A stretch of 64,000 nucleotides of DNA, from assembly GCA_026120185.1 (NCBI GenBank), contig JANUWF010001479.1, forward strand, positions 2,108,001 to 2,172,000, in the 5' to 3' direction. The stretch comes from Voacanga thouarsii. Taxonomy: Eukaryota > Streptophyta > Magnoliopsida > Gentianales > Apocynaceae. A program made the translations under genes and the position numbers. Below the pieces are notes generated by a model. The model did no database searches. It was not told where the DNA came from and saw only the letters and a program-made list of their open reading frames with translations. Shown in pieces: positions 10,440 to 20,160 of this stretch. Within the stretch, counting starts at the first letter, position 1. The number at the start of each line of letters is the position of its first letter.

Positions 10440-12046
10440 TGTTGGAAAGTATGCCCTCTTAGACTAGGTTTTTTATGTAAATATCGAATATTTTAATAAA
10501 AGAATTTATTTTCAGAAATCGTTTGTGAATTTACTTTTTGTTTGTGCACAATTTCGTTTGGAAAAGACCTATTGTGTTTAAATAAATGATCCATGTGAAT
10601 GGTGATTTTTCACAGTAAGGTATGGATTACGGGTTGTTTAGTACATAAATATTTGTTCTTAACAAATTGATGAGAATGTGAATTTTATCATGTTTAGGTT
10701 ATTATGTTATGGATTCCAAATGCAGAATGGCTTACCTTTAGCTAGTGAGTAATCCACTCACTTCATAACATAAGTGTATTTCGAATACGTAGAACATAAC
10801 CTGTAGTAGTGGTTTCTAAAAGTACTATATGGTAGAAACCTAGACTACTACTGCTACAACGTGGACTAGTACTCTACGACTTGAATATGAGTTGGTGGTC
10901 TAACGAAGCTGGAAGCATATACTTTGATATGCTATAGTTGAGGTTCTATCATAGAACCAATATACTTGCATATTGAGTATATATAATTAGTTAGTTACGA
11001 CAGACTTGTACAAGATAGTTTCTACATAATATCGCCATTTGTGGTTGTCTGAATGATCTAAAATGTCTAGGGCCCTGGGAAACATGACTTGGATGTTTAC
11101 TTTAGGGTAACTCCCTTGAAAAGCGAAAACACTCTAGGAAGTCGTGGATCATTGGACTAGAAGCTAAGGATGGTATATGTCATTTAGAGGGGTGTTAGTA
11201 CACTTCTTCTTCTCTAAATGCACAGCGATATGTAGAGGGGTATTGTAGTCATTTCACCTATAGGTCGGAGACTTTGCTAACGCAACATTGTTCTTGGGGT
11301 CAATATTTCCTTATGGTGATATTAGAAAATATTTAAAATATAAAATACAGCTATTTATATAGTAGGAATATTTTGGTCATTTTAGTAGCCAATGCGATGT
11401 GTTTTTTTGGTCCTCGAAATAGCCCGTAAGTTCTAATTAATTTTGGGTTGAGGAATTGGTCTCAGTTAAAAATGATTTTATTTTATTCAGAAATTCTAAT
11501 TTATTATTAGACTGGAATAAAAATAAATTGAGAGAAATTTATTATCTGGTTTAATTGGTTAATTAATTATTCAGGGCTAGGGTCCAATTTGAATAATTAG
11601 AAATTTAACCTGGGTTTAAATTAGAGGGAAATAATTAATGCTTAATTATTTATTGGGTTATTCATATAAGTCTAAGAAATAAATAATTAAAGTTTAATTA
11701 TTTTTTGTTCATTTGGGCTCATTAATTATTTATTGGGTTATTTCTACGAGTCCAGGAAATAAATAATTAATATTTATTATTTTAGGCTTTTTGGGTCCAA
11801 AAAAATAAAAAATATTATTTTGGCCCAATAGCCTGAACCATATGATTTTTTCCAAATACGGTTCAGAAGAGTTTAGGGTTAAGCCAAATTTACTCTGTTG
11901 ATAACATCCAGATGTTTGAAATATCATATCTCGGAGGATTTTGTTATCAGATATCAGAGACCTAATTTTTTGTTTAAGAACTCACGCCTCTCTTGGTGGA
12001 AAAAAAACCTATTTTTTCCCAAGCTTTGCTCTCTCTCTCTCTCGTG

Positions 12047-12089
<43 letters not shown>

Positions 12090-12457
12090 CTCTCTTTCTC
12101 TTGTTCTTAATGTTGCTAATCAATAGCAAGATAATCAAGAACGTTGAGACTTCTCCTCCTCGCCTTTGTTTCACCAACAAGGATTGAGGCAGTGGAATAT
12201 TCCAAAATCCAGAAAGCTTGGCGTTCATGCAAACAAGGCAAAGTAGGAGGTTAGTAGGATTTCAACCGGAAGCTTCATCGAGCGGGGTAGAAAGAGCTGT
12301 CCCTATGGTTCAATCCATCATTCCACAGCCTAAAATGTTTAAAGTACACAGAGGTATGGTTTAAACGCCTCCATGCTGCTATTGTTCTTCGTTTTTTTTT
12401 TCTCTGTTTTTTTTTCGTTTCCAGAAGCATGCTCCTTTGTTTTTTTTCAAACGTACA
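10440..12457 (+). mobile_element. Solo Ty1/copia LTR in Gyp1 (TSD AATTC)
   Basis: A 2018-bp LTR beginning TGTTGGAAAG and ending GTACA, flanked by perfect 5-bp duplications AATTC (10435-10439 and 12458-12462). It is colinear with the Cop1 3' LTR over its whole length, with the same palindrome (10775-10789), TATA-like box and terminal region. It interrupts the Gyp1 polyprotein in the linker between RNase H and integrase, and the frame is continuous across the site once it is removed. A (TC)17 tract at 12051-12084 lies in its downstream third. Confidence 0.96.
12051..12084. repeat. (TC)17 microsatellite
   Basis: Uninterrupted TC dinucleotides within the solo copia LTR, preceded by a shorter CT run at 12028-12042. 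The Cop1 LTR has only short CTCTCTC runs at this place (5180-5195), so this copy expanded. Confidence 0.95.
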
Positions 12458-12462
12458 AATTC

Positions 12463-13980
12463 CTGCAACCAAGTAATTGGCAAAGTTTGCGAACTAAGGG
12501 GTGTTTGGAATCTCACCTTCTATGAGCAAGAGTTGTTCATCCGGAAAAGTGTCATTGATGTCCTCCTCTCCTAATGATTCCAAATTGGGATTATCCAGTC
12601 TTGACAAGTAATCCGCATCCAAGTTTTTTGCACATTTATTATCTCTAATTTTCAAATCAAATTCCTGCAATAATAATACCCATCTTATCAATCTTGGTTT
12701 GGAATCATGTTTGGTTAGTAGGTACTTCAGGGCAGAATGGTCCGTATAAATAATGATTTTGGATAAAATAAGATAAGAACGAAATTTATCGAAAGTAAAC
12801 ACTATGGCAAGCAATTCTTTCTCCGTTGTTATATAGTTTTTTTGCGCATCCGTTAAAGTCTTGCTTGCATAGTATATGGATTGGAAGTGCTTATTCCTCC
12901 TTTGTTCAAGTACTGCACCACCTGCAAAATCACTTGCATCATACATTAGTTCAAATGAAAGAGACCAATCATGTGCAATCAAAGTGGGTGAATTGATCAA
13001 TTTCTCCTTAAGTAAGGCGAAAGCATTGAGGCAGTTTTCATCAAAATTAAACATAGCTTCCTTTTCAAGTAAAGAGGTAAGAGGTTTGGAAATTTTTGAG
13101 AAATCTAAGATGAACCTCATGTAAAAACTTGCATGACCAAGAAAGCTCCTTATAGTTTTCACAGACGTAGGAGGAGGTAGCCTCTCAATTGCTTCAATTT
13201 TGGCTCTATCTACTTCTATACCATTCCTTGAAATTTTATGCCCCAACATAATACCTTCTTGCACCATAAAGTGGCATTTTTTCCAATTAAGCATGAGGTT
13301 AGTCTCTTTACATCTTGCTAGTACTTTTTCAAGTTTAGATAACCACAAGTCAAATGAATCACCAAAAACTAAGAAATCATCCATAAATACCTCCATGATG
13401 TCCCCCACGAGTCCTTCAAATATTGTTGTCATGCACCTTTGGAATGTTTCGGGACCATTGCAAAGACCAAACGGCATTCGACAATATGCAAAAGTACCAT
13501 ATGGACATGTGAAAGTGGTTTTTTCTTAGTCCTCAGGAGTTATGGGGATTTGTAGGTAGCCAGAAAATTCATCTAAGAAACAATAATATTCATGTCCGGC
13601 TAACCTTTCCAACATTTGGTCAATAAAAGGGAGAGGGAATTGGTCTTTCCTAGTGGTTTTTTTTAGCATCCTATAATCAATACAAAACCTCCAACCCGTG
13701 ACCAATCTGATGGGGACTAGCTCATTTTTATCATTGGGACTTACCGTCATTCCTCCATTCTTTGGTACTACTTGAGTAGGACTCACCCAAATACTATCAG
13801 AAATAGGGTAAATGATGCCTGAATCTAGAAGCTTAATCACCTCATCTTTTACCACTTCACTCATATGTGGGTTCAACCTACGTTGGGGTTGCACTATAGC
13901 CTTTGCACCTTCTTCTATCAAAATCTTATGAGTACAAAAGGATGGACTAATTCCCTTTATATCGGTGATCTTCCATGCTA
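12463..13980 (-). pseudogene. Gyp1 reverse transcriptase and RNase H
   Basis: A nearly complete gypsy RT/RNase H broken by one stop near 13526. The 13921-13526 piece holds the RT start: LNPHMSEVVKDEVIKLLDSG, then WRFCIDYRMLKKTTRKDQFPLP and FLDEFSGYLQI, the latter with the first catalytic Asp. The 13477-12494 piece holds [16 protein letters not shown] and FMDDFLVFG (the YxDD box as FMDD), then the RNase H residues in [21 protein letters not shown] and [11 protein letters not shown], and the LDADYLSRL end. The catalytic residues are all present. After a stop at about 12494 the linker to integrase continues to 12463, where the solo copia LTR begins. This is the best-preserved coding stretch in the window. 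Confidence 0.93.
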
Positions 13981-14690
13981 TTACTCATTTATATTTCCCA
14001 ACACACTTACCAATTTGGTTTTTTGTTCTTTAGTGAGATCTTTGGCAATGATCACAGGCAATTTATGTCCTTCAGCCTTGAACACATATTCCAAGTGCTC
14101 GGGTAGGTCTTTTAGTTTCACTTCTGGGGGATCCTCTATAGATGATTTCATTCTCTCCAAACTGCTTTGCTCAATTTCAAAACTCTTCATCCCATCCTCA
14201 TCATCAGAGTCCTCCAAATATGCTACTAACGTTTCCACCAACTCCTCTTCAAATGATTCCTGCATAAACTCCAAAGTAGGTTCATCAAGAATATCAACTC
14301 TTAAACAAGAATAATCAAAAGATAAAGGATGTTGCATGCTTTTGTAGATTTGAATGACTACTTCCTCATCCCCAACCCTAAGTGTCAACCTCCCCCTATG
14401 AACATCAATTAATGCTTTTGTTGTATCTAGGAAGGGTCTACCTAAGATTAAAGGGACCTTGAAATCTTCATCCATGTCAAGAATAACAAAATCCACTAGA
14501 AATATGAATTTGTCAACTTTCACCAGCAAATCTTCTATTATACCCTTAGGATATTTGATAGATCTATCTGCGAGTTGAATACTCATCCTAGTGTTGGGGT
14601 TCTCCTAGGCCTAGCTTTTTAAATATTTTATATGGCAATAAATTAATGCTAGCACCTAGGTCAGCTAATGCATTACAGAAATTAAGAGTA
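13981..14690 (-). pseudogene. Gyp1 aspartic protease region
   Basis: The active site ALADLGASINLLPY, with the DLGAS form typical of Athila/Tat proteases, is near 14680-14640 and runs into FKKLGLGEP. After a frame break near 14590 the open frame 14586-13981 continues with MSIQLADRSIKYPKGIIEDLL and VILDMDEDFKVPLILGRPFL, the protease flap and C-terminal half. An acidic linker (LEDSDDEDGMKSFE) follows before RT. The protease would cut the gag-pol polyprotein. The frame change near 14590 is the visible lesion. Confidence 0.85.
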
Positions 14691-15445
14691 CCAATTAAAC
14701 ATGAGATAGAGAAACTCCCTAGATCATTCTCTTTATGTAGCAAATTCTATTTATCCCACAATATGGTTGAACATTTTTCATTTAATACCACTGTGGATAA
14801 TTCTTTCAATCGCTTTTTGCTTACGTGCATGATTTTGAGAAATTTAGCGTATTTGGGCATGTGGATTAAGGCTTCACTGAGTGGGATGTTTATGTGCAGC
14901 TGTTTAAATATCTCAAAGAATTTGTCAAATTAGGTATCTTTTCAGGCTTTGTGTATACAGGTAGGATACGAAACTTTAGGCTGAAAAGTAGAATTTCTAA
15001 TAGGATTTTCGGGAGATAGGTAGGGTGTAGCCGGCACCGGTTTCAATGTTTTGGCCGGTGTCGGTTCTATGCTGGGCTGCTTGTTCTCGGAGGTAGAGGA
15101 CAGCCAGCGTTAGTTCTCTTCCTCCAGCTAGTTGCAGTTTGCACTGTCTGGCAACTCCTTTCCACTCCGTAATGTGACAGCAGTTGTTTCCTCTTTGTCT
15201 ATTGGTATCAGTTCTTGAGACTTTAACACCATGTCAGTCAAAAACTAGATTTGGCATTCCATGTTGCAGATCATCTCCTCAAACTTCTCAAATGTGGAAT
15301 CCATTTCTTGGAAGCGTTTTGTGACCTGGACAGCAAATTTTCCAATCACTGTTTCTAGCTCTGCTGATTCTAGTGTTTTGAGTGTTATCTCGGAAGAGTA
15401 ATGGGGGTATTGCCCCTCATTAAACCTCTTTTGGTTTCAATTCGC
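14691..15445 (-). pseudogene. Gyp1 gag remnant, core missing
   Basis: A candidate start codon at about 15445 begins MAN followed by a stop and NQKRFNEGQYPHYSSE. The frame passes quickly to a heptad-like stretch (LETVIGKFAVQVTKRFQEMD) and then TTAVTLRSGKELP, a signature of the C-terminal part of Athila/Tat gag just before the protease. The central capsid domain that should lie between is absent, and the whole distance from the primer site to the protease is only about 1 kb. I read this as an internal gag deletion plus several stops (for example after NMECQI and near 14930). The element could move only with proteins from another copy, if at all. Confidence 0.7.
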
Positions 15446-15657
15446 CATTCCACCTAAACATAAAAGATAGTTAATGGAATGCACAATTTAAACAAAATTA
15501 AAAGAACAAATTAGTCAGAGTTAGATTACAAAGATACAAAAAATACAAAAGAGACAAAAGATGGCACCTTTTTGCAAAAAGAACAATTGTACATACTTTA
15601 CATATTTACATATTTACACGGTTAAATCAATAAAATTCAAGTTTTTATGATATTGTA

Positions 15658-15680
15658 CCTCGGCAACAGCGCCAAAAACT
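15658..15680 (-). promoter_or_regulatory. Gyp1 primer binding site
   Basis: On the minus strand, just after the LTR end, the sequence is AGTTTTTGGCGCTGTTGCCG. TGGCGC-GTTGCC is the usual Athila/Tat site for priming by a cellular tRNA. One base differs from the commoner TGGCGCCGTTGCC. Confidence 0.85.
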
Positions 15681-17212
15681 TGATATATCTAAATTTGGGT
15701 ATAAAAATAAGTACATTCCCAATTAAGTTTAAATTAAAACGTTAACCCCAAATTACATATATGAGTAAGCGTACTCATCATTAAGCATAGTATAGGGTTT
15801 AAACAAATGTCAATCCTCCAGGAATAAGTATGCATTAATCACTTTTCTTTCATTGTTTAACCGACTCAATAAAGTGAAAAAGAATAAAAATAAAAATAAA
15901 ATAAAATAAAAGAATATATATATGTCAATGATGGAGAATTTTGTAACTTAAACCATTATTTTGACAAACATAATCTTAAAGTACCTAATCATCATCAGAA
16001 TTAATTATTCTCTTGGCATTATAAAGGATTAAGATAGATTCACTTCTTTAGTCAATTCATGAAATCGCTATCTTCTAAATAAATTAGCATCACTTGGTCT
16101 GTCTCAACTAATTCACCTAAATGATGCATTAAACACAATCCTTGATTAAATTTTCATAGTCTCGACAAATTTAAAAGATGGAATTAACCAATAAATCCTT
16201 GGTCTGGCAGACATCAATTAACCTTTAATTACACAGATCGTAGCAATTAACCCCTTTGGTCTCAGCAAGTTAATAGACAACAAATACAAAATCAATCAAT
16301 TGAAACCACCATTAACCCTTTTGGTCTAGTAAGTTAATAGAAAGAAACAACCAATTAATATCATAATCAGCTCAAGTAATTAAATACCAAGAAGAACAAT
16401 CAATGAATCAAAAGATCAAAGTAACTCTAAAAATTATGAATACCTAAAGCAATGTCAAATTACAATAAAACAATTAACACATTATTGTTCAAGAAAAAGA
16501 AAACAAAAGTAAAAGAAAGCATTCATAGACAAGCCTCATTCTTCTTCCTTTGTAGACCCTCTTGCACAATCCTCCTTGGATTGAAGAATTCCTTCTTAAT
16601 TTGAGTGATTTTCTATTTTGATATGCGAATCCTCCCATTTTCCTTGTGTTTTCCCTATATTTATAGGCTTTTGAAGTGCCTAAATTCGTTCCTTTAGGTT
16701 TCTGGCTGACTAGAAGTAGGAAAATACTAAAATTCTACAAATTATCAAAAATCGAGCACAAAAATCGAAGCACAACCTTAGCATCAGGGCATAGCCGGCA
16801 CTGCCTTCGGCCTCTTAGCCAGCGCCGGTTCTGTTCTATCTCTCTAGTCATTCGCCGATTTTTCTTGATTTTTGCGCCAACCTTTCCAGAGTACAGCCGG
16901 CACCGCCTCTAGCCTCCCAGCTGGTGTCAGTTTGGTTCTGTTCCACTCTGTTTCACTGATTTTTTTATCGCCTCAAAATGCATACCAGTAGCACGTGGCC
17001 GGCGCCAGTTCCCTTGTCCTAGCTAGCGCTGCCTCTATTCTGTTTTACGACGTTTTTGTCTTATTTTACCCCTAAAATCTGAAATAATGTACAAAATACC
17101 TTTCCAAGGATAAAATCTCAAATATGAAGGAATATGACAAGTTATTAAACAAAATATATCACAAAATAGCCTCAAATAACTAGAAAATATATGACTAATT
17201 TAGGCCCTATCA
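15681..17212 (-). repeat. Gyp1 5' LTR
   Basis: A 1532-bp LTR, TGATATATC...CCCTATCA as read on the plus strand, next to the primer site on its left. It is homologous to the solo LTRs at 8216-10044 (same strand) and 32100-33637 (opposite strand). It contains five diverged copies of a GAGACCAA-type repeat (read as TTGGTCT near 16096, 16157, 16199, 16252 and 16316) and, at 16790-17040, several GCCGGC/GCGCCGG motifs in otherwise AT-rich DNA. No coding frame was recognised. The short Arg-rich frames at 16676-16912 are translations of the GC-rich part. Confidence 0.9.
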
Positions 17213-17379
17213 GATCTCCTTAAAAAGAAGTAATACTACATATTGGAAGTAGGAAATAGAATATATCTTTCCTACAATAGGAAATAGGAAGTAATACTAC
17301 ATATAATAATACAACAAATAAACATAAGTAGTAGTACATGTAAAATAAGTAAAAATAAAAAATGTGACAATCCTTATGG

Positions 17380-18592
17380 ACAGGCTCGTCAGCATGGCAT
17401 GATCTAACAAGTCGAGAAGTGGATCCAATACCAAGAGATATTGTAGATGCACTAGATAAAGGCACAGACACTGCATCAAATGGATCTATATCAAATCTAC
17501 GAGATAAAACTGCTATGGTAGTTTGAAGTGATGCTATACGTGACTCGTAAGCCTCTTACTACACTACATCTCAACTCACATCTCGGCTTGCACACTCTAC
17601 ATACATGCCTCTACCTCAACTCTGACGACCTCTTCAACATTTATAGCATAAGTAGATGATTAACTGATTAAAGTTGGTGTTGGTCCCTTTCTGTTGCACC
17701 TAACATGACTCCTTGTATCGGGACTAAATAATTGCTGGAAGATTTGATCATTCGCTCCCTCAGTGCGCTCAAACTTAGGCAGTGCCTGTCACTCTACCTC
17801 TAATCGATTCTATATAATTAAGAAATAATATATCAAATTAATGTTAAGTTAATATATTATATTTGTCGTAATTTAACAATTTAGCAAAATTATCCTTTAA
17901 AAAAAATCCTTACAATCATCTCTATAGTCAAACCATCAGCTTACCAACCACGCCACCTTCTTGTCACTAGAAACATATCACACTGCAATGTTGGTTGGCC
18001 TTGTAAGGCCCTCTGTAAAGATTTGTGTGAATGTTTAAGCAAATTAGATAAATTTCAGAATAATGGGGTATAAAACAAAGTGAATACCTGGTCCTGTATA
18101 ACAAAATATGGCATTCATCCTGTGACTGGTAGATATACAATATGTGATCGATTCTGTTTGTTTTGTTCGGCCTCCATCTGTAAGTATTTAAAATCATTAA
18201 TATATAAAACAAGTGTATAAAAAATATCTTGTATATGTAAACAACTTTTGACCGGAAAAAATAGTCAATTTTTATACATATGACCTGCATATTCTCTAAG
18301 CTCTAGTAATCAATTAGCATCCTCCATTGCTTTTCGTCAACCCGCCTATATCTGCAAACAATTGCCTCCGTGCTATGCTAAAAAGGAATGTAGTATCTCT
18401 ACTTCAACTTACACTTATAATCCTTCCAGGCTGCGCATAGCGTCTTCATAGTAACACTAATTCTTCTGGTGGCATGGTTATGTTGTCCTTGTACATGTTC
18501 AACAAATAAACAATTAAATAAAATTTGAACTTATAAAGAAAACAATTTTGTATATGTTAGAATAAAATTATTTACCTGTATTTCTTCCCAAA
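17380..18592 (-). pseudogene. CACTA TNP1-like protein (Plant_transposase, Ptta/En/Spm type), degenerate
   Basis: Translated pieces on the minus strand match the DNA-binding second protein of CACTA elements. They are an N-terminal TMKTLCAAWKDYKCKLK with VDEKQWRMLIDY (18470-18310), EQNKQNRSHIVYLPVTG (18170-18105), GPYKANQHCSVICF with the following KK-rich stretch (18010-17940), and IFQQLFSPDTRSHVRCN (17745-17690). The spacing fits the family. Introns are suggested by a GTAAAT donor at 18577 and by AT-rich gaps, and there are several stops. The 5' exon is cut by the CAC-B terminus at 18593. At the 3' end only a weak frame remains (17480-17220). Family members bind subterminal repeats, but this copy cannot be functional. 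Confidence 0.65.
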
Positions 18593-18671
18593 CACTACAA
18601 GAAAATTGTGAATGGTATAAAATTATTTACCTGTATTTTTTCCCAAACACTACAAGAAAACTGTGAATCTA
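18562..18671. repeat. 55-bp tandem duplication spanning the CAC-B terminus
   Basis: Two near-identical 55-bp units, each containing ATAAAATTATTTACCTGTAT, TTCCCAAA and the CACTACAAGAAAA terminus. The unit includes both flanking (host exon) and element sequence, so it arose after insertion or during an aborted excision or repair. Confidence 0.9.
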
Positions 18672-19372
18672 CCATGGACTTTTGCCACAAAAAATTTTCC
18701 GTGGCAATCAGCGATGGATTTGCCACGAAACCACAAAAGACAAAGAAAATTGTGAGGGACAGAATACCATAGCAAATCCATAGCTATTTGCCATGGAATT
18801 ATGATGAAAATAGTAGCAACTGGCGATGAAAACATATTTCGTCGCAAATCGGTAACAAAAAAAAGTGCCAAAAAATTGTGCCAAAAACTAGCCACCGATT
18901 TGCGATAGAAAAATTTCCGTGGCAAAATTATAGCATTTTCCAATAAATGAAAAATGAGAGAAATATAAAATGTTTCGTCGTAGATTCGTAGCAAGTTGCG
19001 ATAATTGTATTCCGTCGCAAATCCGTGGCAATCTACCACGGACAATTTGCCATGGTTTGCAGTTTGTAGCCAATCCCAAGTAAACGGCTAAGGCTTTGCC
19101 ATCAATTTATTTTTTCTTCTTCTTTGTTCTAATTCTTTTATTATATTAATTTGTATTAATTATAATTTGACAGGCTTTGAAGAGCAAAGATCAAATGGTT
19201 TATAAAATTTTTGATTTGTTTATCTATAACTTATTTAGTCTTAAAATGAAAATTGGGAATTAATAATTGAATGTGTTTTAAATTTTTATTTATTGGTTTC
19301 CTCACAAATCCGTGACAATTTGCCACGGAATTGGTCAATTAAGTTGATTCCGTAGCAAATCAGTAGTAAAAT

Positions 19373-20160
19373 AGGCATGTCACTTATTTTGAAATATTTC
19401 TATCAGCCTTTTGAGTTTAATTTAATGTATAATGATTTAGAATATATCAAAAATGTGTTAGGCAAAATAGAAATAAAAAGAATGTTAAATTTATTTTTAT
19501 TTACTGGTTTCCTTACAAATTTGTGGCAATTTGCCATGGAATTGCCACGGAATTGGTCAATTGAGTTGATTCCATGGCAAATCTGTAGAATCTGCCACGG
19601 TTTAGCCACGGAAGAATAAATTAATTCTTCCGTGGCAAATCCGTGGCAGGCTGCGGGAGATCTGTCAAGGATTTGATTTTTCACATTTTTTTTTCAATTC
19701 TTTTATTATATTAATTCATACTAATTCTAATTCAATACCTATTGAGAACAAGTATGAATTTTTATATTCCTTTATCTCCTTTTCAGAAACACTACCTTAT
19801 TGTTTACAGATTTCTATAATATTCATATGTTAATTATCTGTATTCATGAAGTAAATTATATGTGTAACAAAAAGTAGCAAATATAGGCATGTCACTTATT
19901 TTGAAATATTTCTATGAGTCTCTTGAGTTTAATTTAATGTACAATGATTGAGAATATATCAAAAAAATGTGTTAGACATAATAGAGATAAAAAGAATGTT
20001 AAATTTATTTTTATTTACTGGTTCCCTCGCAAATCTGTGGCAATTTGGTCAATTGAGTTGATTTCGTGGCAAATCCGTAACAATCTGCCACGAAAGAACA
20101 AATTTCTCAATTATTCCGTAGCTAATCCGTGGCAGTCTGTGAAGGATTTGCCACGGATTT
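19373..20160. repeat. 512-bp offset tandem duplication inside CAC-B
   Basis: The block starting GGCATGTCACTTATTTTGAA at 19374 recurs at 19886 with the same following sequence (AATTTAATGTA, AGAATATATC, AAAGAATGTTAAATT and the GTGGCAA motifs). The offset is 512 bases and divergence is moderate. The subterminal array was thus enlarged by duplication. Confidence 0.88.
19592..19649. repeat. Near-perfect 26-bp hairpin in CAC-B
   Basis: Arms 19592-19617 and 19624-19649 are inverted copies with two mismatches around a 6-base loop. Each arm carries two GCCACGG motifs. See findings. Confidence 0.9.

Larger units (their letters stand above)
5565..17212 (-). mobile_element. Ty3/gypsy element Gyp1 (Athila/Tat type), left end missing
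   Basis: A minus-strand gypsy element: 5' LTR (15681-17212), primer binding site, shortened gag, protease, RT, RNase H, integrase, then a long 3' non-coding stretch. The order with integrase last is that of Ty3/gypsy. The DLGAS protease, the VTLRSGKEL gag tail, the primer site reading TTTTTGGCGCTGTTGCC and the extra purine tract after pol point to the Athila/Tat branch. Two solo LTRs interrupt it (8216-10044 and 10440-12457), and Cop1 cuts it off at 5564, so no 3' LTR is in the window. The base next to the 5' LTR is 17213 (GATCT, the expected target copy). Confidence 0.88.

Noticed and set aside
12876..13529. Plus-strand open frames of 82 and 109 codons
   Set aside because: They are antisense shadows of the Gyp1 reverse transcriptase/RNase H frame.
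13865..14314. Plus-strand 149-codon open frame
   Set aside because: Antisense of the Gyp1 protease and its acidic linker. The Ser-rich translation is the complement of Asp/Glu codons.
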